NCBI GenBank assembly: GCA_016302165.1
Contig: JAEDOD010000003.1
Coordinates: 1 to 47,148 of the forward strand
Length of the DNA: 47,148 nucleotides
Direction of reading: 5' to 3'
Origin: Sphaerochaetaceae bacterium
GTDB taxonomy: Bacteria > Spirochaetota > Spirochaetia > Sphaerochaetales > Sphaerochaetaceae
Under the pieces are notes generated by a model. It was not told the DNA's origin, did no database searches, and saw only the letters and a list, made by a program, of their open reading frames with translations. Below, piece after piece: positions 33,693 to 41,396 of the stretch (its first letter is position 1; each line of letters starts with the position of its first letter). Both the position numbers and the translations under genes were made by a program.

Positions 33693-33696
33693 TTTC

Positions 33697-34443
33697 TTAC
33701 CTCTTTACCATCAACCTTGAGGAACCAAGGATATATTCCCTCTTTTCTCCAGACAACCTTTCCCTGGAAGTGAGATATTCATTTTCTATGATACTCAACG
33801 CTTCCCCTAAGTTTTCACTCATTCTCATATCCTCAACAGTCAATGTAGACTCAAGGGATGGAATATTGATTGTGAGAAAACCAGAAAATATACTGGATTT
33901 ATTATTGTCATATTCGGCATTTGTTATCAAGCCGAAAGAAGAGAAAGAAGAGCTTAGAACCCCAACAAATGGGGAAAGGACACTGCTCTTCTCTTCAATT
34001 GCCGCGTCCATTACAGAACTTGAAACCTTGACAGTCATATACTTCTCTTCAAGTCCCAAGTAATCCTTTCCATCCAAATGAAATGCATTGTCTTCTGTCA
34101 AAAGTGCCAGCCTTTCTCCGTCATATAGGAGAAGGGCCTCATCCTTACTCTTGCCATCCACTTTCAACACCCCGTCCTCAATCTTCATTGTCACACTCTC
34201 GATGTATGGAAGTGAGGAAAGATAGGAAAGGATCCTTCTTTTTCCGATGAAAAGCGTGTTCTTTCCGATGTTTTTTGAAAGGACACTTTCCACAGACCAG
34301 GAGGAAGGAACTCCAGTGATTGAAAACCCTGTGCAGGTGAATCTTCCCACCAGCCTATATGAAAGGATAAGGAAGGCCAAAGACAACAGGGAGAGAATCA
34401 GCAAAACAACAAGTCTACTCCTCTTCGTCACTGTATCTTCCAC
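33697..34443 (-). CDS. ftsQ: FtsQ/DivIB-like division protein
   Basis: 248 residues. A short cytosolic N terminus, one membrane helix (LVVLLILSLLSLAFLILSY), then a POTRA-like region (FSITGVPSSWSVESVLSKNIGKNTLFIG..LSSLPYIESVTMKI) and a periplasmic beta domain. In other bacteria it forms the FtsQLB complex that controls the septal synthase. The call rests on topology and position between ftsW and ftsA. GTG starts at 34443 or 34431 both fit, and either overlaps ftsW. Confidence 0.8.
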   Translation of the reverse strand: MEDTVTKRSRLVVLLILSLLSLAFLILSYRLVGRFTCTGFSITGVPSSWSVESVLSKNIGKNTLFIGKRRILSYLSSLPYIESVTMKIEDGVLKVDGKSKDEALLLYDGERLALLTEDNAFHLDGKDYLGLEEKYMTVKVSSSVMDAAIEEKSSVLSPFVGVLSSSFSSFGLITNAEYDNNKSSIFSGFLTINIPSLESTLTVEDMRMSENLGEALSIIENEYLTSRERLSGEKREYILGSSRLMVKR

Positions 34444-35560
34444 CTTTATAGATTAAGCAGTAGAGAATGACTGAAGAGAACACATAGATAGTCTGGGAAA
34501 TGGGTGAATAGGAGAAGAAGGGAAGATACAGTCCTCCAAAGGGATTAAGGCCCATTGTATGGAGGATGTTTCCAAAGAATGGAATCACCAGAGCTACAGT
34601 AAGGCCGATGGAAAGAGCTGCATCCCTATACTCACCACGTCTGAGAGCCCTGTTCTGGGTCCTGATTCCAACGATCATTATTACTAGAAGGGAGAAAAGA
34701 AGCAGGGAAAGACCCAGGATTCCTGTCTCCTCAAAGAGTGTTGCAAAGATATATTCGCCAGAGGGATCAGAGAGGATTCCCAGCTTATACAGGCCCTTAC
34801 CGATACCGGTGCCAAGGATTCCTCCGTCTGTTATTGCCATCCTTGAATAGAGAAGATCTGATGAATAAAGGCTAGGATCGTTTACAGGAAAGATTGAATA
34901 GGAGAAATCCGAGAAAAGGGATGGGGAGTACATCAGTAACAGTAGGAGAATTACCAGTCCTGCCAAAACAAAGAAAAACCTATATCCTTTCCTGGCATTG
35001 AACACTGTAGAAATGGAAAGGATAAGGACCATGAGAATCAGGAACCATCCCAGGCCTGAAGCATAGGCTGTAAATACAAGGGAGAAGACAGCTATTGGAA
35101 TTATGGCCAGAAGAGGAAATCCCCTTCTTTCCCTGGCCTTTACAAATGGAACTGCCCAGCACATCAGGAATATTGTGGAGAATACATTCAGTACAGCTCC
35201 CGGTACAGCCAGGAAAGATAGTTGTGGAAAACAGATGGAAAGGGCCATCAGTGTCCATGATAGAGGCAGGGTGACTACATGGAGCATTGAAGTAATCTTC
35301 TCTGGAGTGAAACGATATCCCACCCCTAGAAGGATACCGATGAGGGACGCAACCACATGGTCTCCCATTCTGCTCCAGAAGGGACGGCCGGAAAGGATTG
35401 CTTCATCCATGGAGGAGGAAAGAAGGACCAGAAAGCCAAATAGAATAAGAATCAATGCAAAGCACAGAAAAGTAAACGGAGAAAAGAATCCTTCCCCGCT
35501 TTTCTTTGGCTCAATTTCATAAGCGTAATCATCATATGCGCTGACACTGTTCACATTCAT
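34415..35560 (-). CDS. ftsW: FtsW-like SEDS protein with altered catalytic loop
   Basis: 381 residues, about ten membrane segments. SEDS features: LLSSSMDEA after helix 1, extracellular loop GGILGTGIGKGLYKLGIL, and MGLNPFGGLYLPFFSYSPIS near the end. SEDS proteins polymerise glycan strands from lipid II in a pair with a class B PBP. In the loop normally written PExxTDFIF, this protein reads DPSGEYIF. The Asp shown to be essential in RodA/FtsW is thus Glu269 (codon 34754-34756), and the usual SYGGSS reads SYSPIS. It sits directly after ftsL, where ftsI would normally intervene. Confidence 0.88.
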   Translation of the reverse strand: MNVNSVSAYDDYAYEIEPKKSGEGFFSPFTFLCFALILILFGFLVLLSSSMDEAILSGRPFWSRMGDHVVASLIGILLGVGYRFTPEKITSMLHVVTLPLSWTLMALSICFPQLSFLAVPGAVLNVFSTIFLMCWAVPFVKARERRGFPLLAIIPIAVFSLVFTAYASGLGWFLILMVLILSISTVFNARKGYRFFFVLAGLVILLLLLMYSPSLFSDFSYSIFPVNDPSLYSSDLLYSRMAITDGGILGTGIGKGLYKLGILSDPSGEYIFATLFEETGILGLSLLLFSLLVIMIVGIRTQNRALRRGEYRDAALSIGLTVALVIPFFGNILHTMGLNPFGGLYLPFFSYSPISQTIYVFSSVILYCLIYKGGRYSDEEE

Positions 35561-35606
35561 CACCCTTCATTATATGCCAGGCTTAGGTGGTTTGTCTCAA
35601 AGAAAA

Positions 35607-35870
35607 CTAATTATTTGCCAAAGCAATTGCCACTTCCTGTGTAAAGGAAACACCATTGACTTCACTTATAGATGAAAGAAGAAGGCGCTCCTCTCCCTGA
35701 AGCTGGTCAAGTCTCTCCTCAGCAGCAACAGTCCTTCTTTCAAGGACTCTGGATGAGCCCTTCTGCCAAAGTGGAATCAACATCACAGCAAAGGAAAGAA
35801 GGATTCCCATAATGATGATAGCTTTTGCCTTTCTGTCCAATTCATGTCTGACTGATTCTCTGTACTTCAT
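35607..35870 (-). CDS. ftsL: FtsL-like division protein
   Basis: 87 residues: basic cytosolic N terminus, one membrane helix (AIIIMGILLSFAVMLIPLW) and a short coiled coil (RRTVAAEERLDQLQGEERLLLSSIS). FtsL is poorly conserved; the call rests on size, topology and position after rsmH. The start shares a base with the rsmH stop (TAATG). It normally pairs with FtsB and FtsQ to license septal wall synthesis. Confidence 0.78.
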   Translation of the reverse strand: MKYRESVRHELDRKAKAIIIMGILLSFAVMLIPLWQKGSSRVLERRTVAAEERLDQLQGEERLLLSSISEVNGVSFTQEVAIALANN

Positions 35871-36757
35871 TATATCTTCTCCACTACACGAAGTTTTGCT
35901 GATCTGGAAGGTGCATTCTCTTCGCACTCTTCATCTGTCGGTACTATAGGTTTCTTGGTAAGGATCTTGATGTCTCCATACTTTTCATATCTGTCCTTGA
36001 AGTACCATTTGACGATTCTGTCCTCCAGGGAATGGAAGGTTATGACAGCTACCCTGCCTCCCTTCTTCACTACCCTAAGAGCATTTTCTAGAGCTGGTGA
36101 TATACGGTCCAGTTCCTTATTCACTTCAATTCTCAAGGCCTGGAATGTCCTTGTGGCAGGATGAATACGGCCATACCTGTATTCCCTTGGAACGCATGAA
36201 GCGATGATGGAAGCAAGCTCTGAGGAAGACTCTATGGGAGCTTCCTTCCTCTTTTCCACAATGGTCCTGGCAATACGCCTGGAGTATCGCTCTTCACCAA
36301 ACTTATAGATGCAGTCTGCCAGAGCTTCCTCTGAGTATTCGTTCACCACTGTCTCAGCTGAGAGGCTCTGATTCTCATCAAGCCTCATATCAAGTCTTTC
36401 ATCCTTTCTGAAGGAGAAGCCTCTTTCAGACTCCTCATAGTGGAAGATTGAGATTCCAAGGTCAAAGAGAATGGCATCTGCAATTTCACTGTCTGCCTCC
36501 TCCAGATAATCGTTGAACCATGTGTTTACAGGAGTGAACCTATCTCCATAGTCGCGGAATCTCTCGATTGCCTTCTTCTGGATCTCCTTATCCCTATCCA
36601 GTCCAATGACCTTCAGTCTTGGATAAGTATCAAGGAAAAGCTTAGTATGGCCACCCTCTCCTGTAGTGCAGTCAATAAGGAGGGAATCAGCATCCTTATC
36701 TATGGTCAGGTTTTCCAATACTTCCTTATGCATTACAGGGTAATGAAGAAATTCCAT
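35870..36757 (-). CDS. rsmH: 16S rRNA m4C1402 methyltransferase RsmH (MraW)
   Basis: 295 residues. Start HYPVMHKEVLENL, SAM motif IDCTTGEGGHTKLFL, DAILFDLGISIFHYEESERGFSF, RTFQALRIEVNKEL and the closing VITFHSLEDRIVKWYFK are all family signatures. It methylates C1402 of 16S rRNA with RsmI. Start overlaps the mraZ stop (TGATG). Confidence 0.97.
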   Translation of the reverse strand: MEFLHYPVMHKEVLENLTIDKDADSLLIDCTTGEGGHTKLFLDTYPRLKVIGLDRDKEIQKKAIERFRDYGDRFTPVNTWFNDYLEEADSEIADAILFDLGISIFHYEESERGFSFRKDERLDMRLDENQSLSAETVVNEYSEEALADCIYKFGEERYSRRIARTIVEKRKEAPIESSSELASIIASCVPREYRYGRIHPATRTFQALRIEVNKELDRISPALENALRVVKKGGRVAVITFHSLEDRIVKWYFKDRYEKYGDIKILTKKPIVPTDEECEENAPSRSAKLRVVEKI

Positions 36758-37218
36758 CAGTTCTTCTCCTCTTCGTAGATTCTCTGTGCAAGATCCGAGA
36801 CACTATCTTCAGCGCTATCCTCTTCCTCATCAAATACTGCAGGGTTCCATACTTCCACAGCGTATCCTGTACCAACAAGGAGAGCCTCGTCCTTCACGTT
36901 GATTGAAGCTGCTTCTCTGCTTCTCTGAGGAACATTGATCCTTCCAGCTGAATCGATATCCAGATAGACAGCAGGAGAGATTATCTTTCTCACCAGCTTT
37001 CTCTTTTCCTTGTCCATAAGGGCCAGAGGGGAAGAAAGGATCTGGGTGCAGAACTGGTTCTCGAAATAGTCGGGAGTCATGAGCATGAGATGGTTTCCAT
37101 CCAGTCCCGGAAGCACTACAACCTGGCTGGAGGAAAGGGCTGTACGAAGGCGGGATGGCAGAGAAAGGCGACCCTTTTCGTCAACCTTAGCTGTATACAT
37201 TCCCGTCAACAATTGCAT
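36757..37218 (-). CDS. mraZ: Transcriptional regulator MraZ
   Basis: 153 residues with two AbrB-like MraZ repeats: YTAKVDEKGRLSLPSRLRTAL and VYLDIDSAGRINVPQRSREAA. MraZ forms a ring and represses the division cluster by binding TGGGN repeats. Two perfect 10-base copies (GTGGGATAAA) lie just upstream, so autoregulation is likely. First gene of the operon that runs to flhF. SD GAGG. The C-terminal tail is acidic. Confidence 0.96.
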   Translation of the reverse strand: MQLLTGMYTAKVDEKGRLSLPSRLRTALSSSQVVVLPGLDGNHLMLMTPDYFENQFCTQILSSPLALMDKEKRKLVRKIISPAVYLDIDSAGRINVPQRSREAASINVKDEALLVGTGYAVEVWNPAVFDEEEDSAEDSVSDLAQRIYEEEKN

Positions 37219-37264
37219 CCGTCCATCCTCAAAGCGGCATTATTACCCTGTTCTTATATGACAC

Positions 37265-37317
37265 TTTATCCCACTTTATCCCACTTTTCAACATAAATCA
37301 TAAAAATATGGTGTAAA
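37265..37317 (-). promoter_or_regulatory. mraZ operon promoter and MraZ operator
   Basis: On the minus strand TTTACA (37312-37317) and TATGTT (37290-37295), 16 apart, are followed by GTGGGATAAA twice in tandem (37275-37284, 37265-37274) and a degenerate third copy starting GTG. The 10-base period and TGGGA core match the known MraZ operator. A further TGGGATAAAA lies on the plus strand at 37358. Confidence 0.7.
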
Positions 37318-37340
37318 ACCTATATCGTTTCACCATATTT
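37304..37340. repeat. Perfect 10-base inverted repeat upstream of mraZ
   Basis: AAATATGGTG (37304-37313) and CACCATATTT (37331-37340), 17 bases apart. The right arm also belongs to an imperfect direct repeat pair (TAAAACCT..CGTTTC at 37314-37331 and 37363-37381). Its function is unknown; it lies over the predicted -35. Confidence 0.5.
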
Positions 37341-37416
37341 GTCCTATATAAGCTTTTTGGGATAAAACCTGGATTCGTTTCTGCCTTTATCAAAGACACA
37401 GAAGAGGAAGGAGCCA

Positions 37417-37482
37417 ATGGGCGTACCAAAGAATGGCCAGAACTATATGACTCTCTCACAATCACATCTGGGCCACCTTTGA
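37417..37482 (+). CDS. Possible 21-residue small ORF
   Basis: ATG at 37417 is preceded by GGAAGGAG at 3 bases. It encodes MGVPKNGQNYMTLSQSHLGHL and then TGA. It is divergent from mraZ and lies in an otherwise gene-free stretch. There is no clear promoter and no family. It may be chance. Confidence 0.2.
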   Translation: MGVPKNGQNYMTLSQSHLGHL

Positions 37483-37558
37483 AAGATTCTTGACATATTT
37501 GATCTCTTCGTCCTTCCCCCTTTCTCTACTTCAAAAAGGAAAACAGGAGGCAAAAAAA

Positions 37559-37582
37559 TTCCACCCCGGTCAAGAGGTGGAA
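37559..37582 (-). terminator. Terminator after the TPR-like gene
   Basis: TTCCACC/GGTGGAA stem with a 10-base loop, followed by seven T on the minus strand. It ends the adk-amylase-TPR run. Confidence 0.88.
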
Positions 37583-37600
37583 ACATTAGAGAGAGAGGAC

Positions 37601-38575
37601 TTAGTTCCATTCAGCCAATTTTGCTTCAAGCTTTGCCTTCTCTTCCTCCATCTTCTCCTTAGCCAGACTTCCGCTGGCCTTAGGAAGCTTATAGTTGATT
37701 ACAGAGATTCCATACTGCAGAAGGGCAATGGCCTCCTGCCTATCTGAGATGGAGGAGAGGTCAGCTGCAACCCAGAAAGGTGAGCCTTGGGAAGCAAGAT
37801 ATCCTTCATAATACTTGTTCATTTCTGTGTAGCTGGACTTCTGGTTCTTATTCCAGCTCTTAAGCATGGAAGCAAATTCCTTACTCCTCTTCTTTGCATC
37901 CCAGTCCCTCTTCCAGAGCTCCTCTGCCAGCTCCAGGAAGTTAGTGCCGTTGGTCCTGTTTTCTGTGTCCTGGGTCATGATGCACTTTCTCATGTAGGAG
38001 ATAGCATAGTTGTCGCTACCGAAGCTGATGGGCTTACCAGGAAGGGATCGATAGAGAATTGCAAGAACATACCAGGAGTCTGTCTCCAGCGGGAAGGAGG
38101 AGAACTCTTCAAGAGCCTTGGTCTCAAGCTTTCTCATAGGGTCAGCCTTACCTAGGCTGTTCAGGGCTCCATGCTCCTGACCTGCCCTACCTACGGCACT
38201 GGCCTGCCAGTGGTATGCGTTGGGAGTCTCCTTATACTGGAGAGAGGTGTATGCATAATAGAAGGCAGACTGGGTATCGCCAGAGCTAGGCTTATCTTTT
38301 GCGCCATAGTCTCCATAGGCGGCAAGCCTCTCATCTTCTGTCATGCTTTCCTTATTGCTATCTGTAAGAGTAAGTCTTGTGCGGCTCATTCTCCAGAGAA
38401 TCTCAGCTTTCTCGCTGTCGCTGGAAGCACTTTTCAAGGATTCGGAAAGATAGGCGAAATCTGCCTCATAGTCGTTTTCGTTATAGAAGAGTCTGTCGCT
38501 CTTTGCACTATCAAAGGCTGCAGAAACCATTAGGGCCACCAAGAGAAGGGCGACGATTGAAATAGTTCTTTTCAT
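37601..38575 (-). CDS. Exported TPR-like repeat protein
   Basis: 324 residues. Signal peptide MKRTISIVALLLVALMVSAAFDSA, then helical repeats with TPR flavour (KAEILWRMSRTRL, SAFYYAYTSLQYKE, DSWYVLAILYRSLPG, AISYMRKCIMTQD, EAIALLQYGISVINYKL). The mature protein should be periplasmic. No catalytic motif is present and I do not recognise a named family. SD GGAGGAAG. It is 48 bases downstream of the GH13 gene and shares its terminator. Confidence 0.8.
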   Translation of the reverse strand: MKRTISIVALLLVALMVSAAFDSAKSDRLFYNENDYEADFAYLSESLKSASSDSEKAEILWRMSRTRLTLTDSNKESMTEDERLAAYGDYGAKDKPSSGDTQSAFYYAYTSLQYKETPNAYHWQASAVGRAGQEHGALNSLGKADPMRKLETKALEEFSSFPLETDSWYVLAILYRSLPGKPISFGSDNYAISYMRKCIMTQDTENRTNGTNFLELAEELWKRDWDAKKRSKEFASMLKSWNKNQKSSYTEMNKYYEGYLASQGSPFWVAADLSSISDRQEAIALLQYGISVINYKLPKASGSLAKEKMEEEKAKLEAKLAEWN

Positions 38576-38623
38576 TTTCTTCCTCCACTCCCAATTATTG
38601 CACGGAAGCGAAACTCTTTACAG

Positions 38624-40474
38624 TCATTTCCACATCTTTATGAGGATACTCTCTTTCTCCTCAAAAGATACATTGAGTTCCTTCCCTTCCGTCTTCGCTT
38701 CTCCCTTTCCGTATACTATCTCCACTCTGTCACTAGGAAGAGCAAAGAGGTCCAGCTTCACTTCCCTCTTCTCCCCTCTGTTGACCAAAGCCACATATGC
38801 GTCATGATCCGTAAAGCGTAAGACAGCAAAGGCCTTCTCATCCACTTCCTCTATTCTGTAGCTTGCATATCCAAGCCACTTCTCCTTTCGTGCCTTACCC
38901 ATAGCTCTATGGAAGGAGAGCATATCCATGTCCCAATACTCCTCCCTCCATTCCATAGGGAACCTGGCGCCTTCGTTGGAGCCTAGTCTTCCCTTGATCC
39001 CCACTTCGTCTCCATAGTAAAGGTTAGGCATTCCAGGAAGCATATACATAGCCATTATGGCTCCCTTATAAATGTCTCTGTCAAAGACAGCCTTATCATT
39101 GTGGAACCGTGGAGTGTCATGGGAATCGATGAGGTTCATCTGGAAGAACACATTCTGGTCAGATACTCCATCCAATGCTTCCTTCATGCCTCCTGCCACC
39201 TCATATCCTGTCCAGTTCTCCTCCCTTTCTGCGCTGTGGCCACAGTCCTTGGAAAGGAAACGGTCCCTCTGCCCCATCCAGCTTCTGAGAATTCTTCCAG
39301 ATCCATAGTAGTTCATGGTTCCGTCCCAGATATCTCCATTCATGTATGGTGCGCTGTCGTCCCAGTCTTCTCCCACCAGATACACATCCTTCTTTACACT
39401 GTGCATCTCCTTTCTCACTTCTTTCCATACATCCTTGCAAAGCTGGTCACTTCCTCTTCTGCCCACTTCCGGTGATACATCCAGCCTCCAGGCATCGATG
39501 GAATATGGAGGAAGAAGGAACTTCTTCATGACACTGTCTGGACGGCGGAACATGTAGGAGCGGAGAAGGGAGGAAGAGTATCTCAGCTGAGGAAGAGTCC
39601 TCACATCCTGCCAGCACTCAACGCTTCCGTCACTCTTGAAGTAATAGAAATCGTGCTCGTCGCTATTCTCATCCTCCCTGGCCTTCTTAAGCCACACAGC
39701 ATCAAGTCCAGTGTGGTTGATGGAAATGTCCAGTATTACCCTTATGCCATTTTCGTGTAGGATCTTCACCATGGAAGCCAAGGCCTGGTCTCCACCAAGC
39801 TTTTCGTCTATATGGTTGAAGTCTACAGTGTCGTAGCGGTGGACGCTTCTTGAAGAGAAGATAGGATTCAGATAAACAGCACTTATTCCAAGGCTCTTAA
39901 GGTATTCAACCTTATCAGAAATACCTTTAAGGTCTCCGTTATAGAAGTCGCAGCATCTGCTTTCATTCCATTCCTTTGGCTCATCTGTCCACTCTGGAGT
40001 GGAGACAGAGCCTCCATCGAACTCATACTCCCCCTTCTTTGCCCCCACATTAGGATCTCCGTTATTGAATCTGTCAGGGAAGATCTGATAGCAGGTGGAT
40101 GAAGCCACCCACAGGGGAGACTCTAAGCCTGGAATAAGGGAGAATCTATTTATAAAGGATGGCACATACCTTGTTATGCCCTTCTTTGAGTAATACCTTG
40201 ATACTCCAGAGATAATGTAGGAGAAATACCAGGTGAACTTCTCACCGTCTGTGGTTACAGGAACAGAAACAGAGTATCTATAGGCCCCGTTCTCCATTCC
40301 CTCCTCCTTCATTTCCTTACCGAAAACCAGACCTGTATCGGTGTCGTATTTAAGTATCACCACTTCAGGACGGACTGAAAGAAGAATGGATATTTCGACA
40401 GTTTCCCCTGCCTTCGGAAATAGAGGAGAAACAAAACTGGAACTTACCTGTGAAAATGCTTTTTCTCTGAACAT
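38624..40474 (-). CDS. GH13 alpha-glycosidase (neopullulanase/cyclomaltodextrinase type)
   Basis: 616 residues, no signal peptide, so intracellular. An N-terminal CBM34-like beta domain (~1-125) precedes the catalytic barrel. GH13 regions: VILDISINHTG (region I), AWRLDVSPEVG with the nucleophile Asp (II), LVGEDWDD with the acid/base Glu (III), and IDSHDTPR with the third Asp (IV). A C-terminal beta domain follows. It cleaves alpha-1,4 or alpha-1,6 links in malto-oligosaccharides after uptake; exact specificity cannot be read. Its start sits at the foot of a hairpin (40480-40509) after adk. Confidence 0.9.
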   Translation of the reverse strand: MFREKAFSQVSSSFVSPLFPKAGETVEISILLSVRPEVVILKYDTDTGLVFGKEMKEEGMENGAYRYSVSVPVTTDGEKFTWYFSYIISGVSRYYSKKGITRYVPSFINRFSLIPGLESPLWVASSTCYQIFPDRFNNGDPNVGAKKGEYEFDGGSVSTPEWTDEPKEWNESRCCDFYNGDLKGISDKVEYLKSLGISAVYLNPIFSSRSVHRYDTVDFNHIDEKLGGDQALASMVKILHENGIRVILDISINHTGLDAVWLKKAREDENSDEHDFYYFKSDGSVECWQDVRTLPQLRYSSSLLRSYMFRRPDSVMKKFLLPPYSIDAWRLDVSPEVGRRGSDQLCKDVWKEVRKEMHSVKKDVYLVGEDWDDSAPYMNGDIWDGTMNYYGSGRILRSWMGQRDRFLSKDCGHSAEREENWTGYEVAGGMKEALDGVSDQNVFFQMNLIDSHDTPRFHNDKAVFDRDIYKGAIMAMYMLPGMPNLYYGDEVGIKGRLGSNEGARFPMEWREEYWDMDMLSFHRAMGKARKEKWLGYASYRIEEVDEKAFAVLRFTDHDAYVALVNRGEKREVKLDLFALPSDRVEIVYGKGEAKTEGKELNVSFEEKESILIKMWK

Positions 40475-40479
40475 AAATA

Positions 40480-40509
40480 CACCCCAGACAGATTCTAACG
40501 TCCGGGGTG
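40480..40509. promoter_or_regulatory. Hairpin between adk and the GH13 gene, overlapping its ribosome site
   Basis: CACCCCAGAC (40480-40489) pairs with GTCCGGGGTG (40500-40509), ten positions with one mismatch. On the minus strand the second arm ends in GGGGTG five bases before the GH13 ATG, so the likely SD is in the stem. It may limit translation or attenuate read-through. Confidence 0.45.
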
Positions 40510-40538
40510 AAAAATGTCATAGGTTAATCGCGTAACTT

Positions 40539-41174
40539 TTACTTTCTGTCCTTAATGAGGGCAAAGAAGTTATCTTCTGTCTCCTTTGGGTCATTGGTGC
40601 AGATAAGATCCAGTACAACATCCTTAGCCTTGTAGTAGTCGATAAGTGGAGCGGTAGCTTCATTATACAGTTCAAGGCGGTGTCTGATGGCTTCCGGCTT
40701 ATCGTCATCTCTCTGGATCAAAGGCTCACCGGTCTCGTCATCGATTCCTTCAACCTTGGGAGGATTGAAGAGGATATGGTAGGTCCTACCTGTGCTTGGA
40801 CACATTCTTCTTCCGCTGAGACGCTTGATGATCTCTTCTTCGCTTAAGACGAAGTTGATGACTCCTTCCACATTGCTCATCTTTGAAAGAGCTTCTGCCT
40901 GAGGAATGGTGCGAGGGAAACCGTCAAGGATGTATCCCTTTTCACAGTCACTCTCAGAGAGTCTGTTCTCAACCATCTTGATTGTGATTTCGTCTGGAAC
41001 AAGACCACCGGAGGCGAGTATCTCCTTAACCCGCTTTCCAAGCTCTGTCTCATTCTTGATGTTTGCCCTGAAAAGATCTCCTGTAGAGATATGAGGAACA
41101 CCCAATGCTTCCTTTGCAACTTTAGCTATGGTACCCTTACCGGCTCCCGGAGGGCCAAGAAATACTAGATTCAT
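40539..41174 (-). CDS. adk: Adenylate kinase
   Basis: 211 residues. P-loop FLGPPGAGKGTIAKV, AMP-binding ISTGDLFRANIKNET and GYILDGFPRTIPQAEAL, and a long LID (RMCPSTGRTYHILFNPPK.. LIQRDDDKPEAIRHRLELY) without the four zinc cysteines. It equilibrates ATP, AMP and ADP. ATG at 41174 has AGAGGT as SD; a longer reading to 41213 is unlikely. Divergent from upp. Confidence 0.97.
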   Translation of the reverse strand: MNLVFLGPPGAGKGTIAKVAKEALGVPHISTGDLFRANIKNETELGKRVKEILASGGLVPDEITIKMVENRLSESDCEKGYILDGFPRTIPQAEALSKMSNVEGVINFVLSEEEIIKRLSGRRMCPSTGRTYHILFNPPKVEGIDDETGEPLIQRDDDKPEAIRHRLELYNEATAPLIDYYKAKDVVLDLICTNDPKETEDNFFALIKDRK

Positions 41175-41345
41175 TATCCGTTTACCTCTCTTTCCACATA
41201 TTAGCAAAAACATATTTGGTTTTAAAGGGCAAACGAAGAAAACTATAAGTTTCTCTTATACTTATTCTCTCTTTCCATTATCACCAATATACCCACAGAA
41301 GAAAGGAAAAAAGATTTCTTTTCAAACAAATAGAGTGAAATCTCG

Positions 41346-41374
41346 TTGAGACTCTTTCCTTTACCATATATATT
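41346..41374 (+). promoter_or_regulatory. Promoter of upp
   Basis: TTGAGA (41346-41351), 17 bases, TATATT (41369-41374). It gives a leader of about 16 bases containing the AGGAGA SD. Confidence 0.65.
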
Positions 41375-41396
41375 AATTGGGAATAGGAGAACAACC

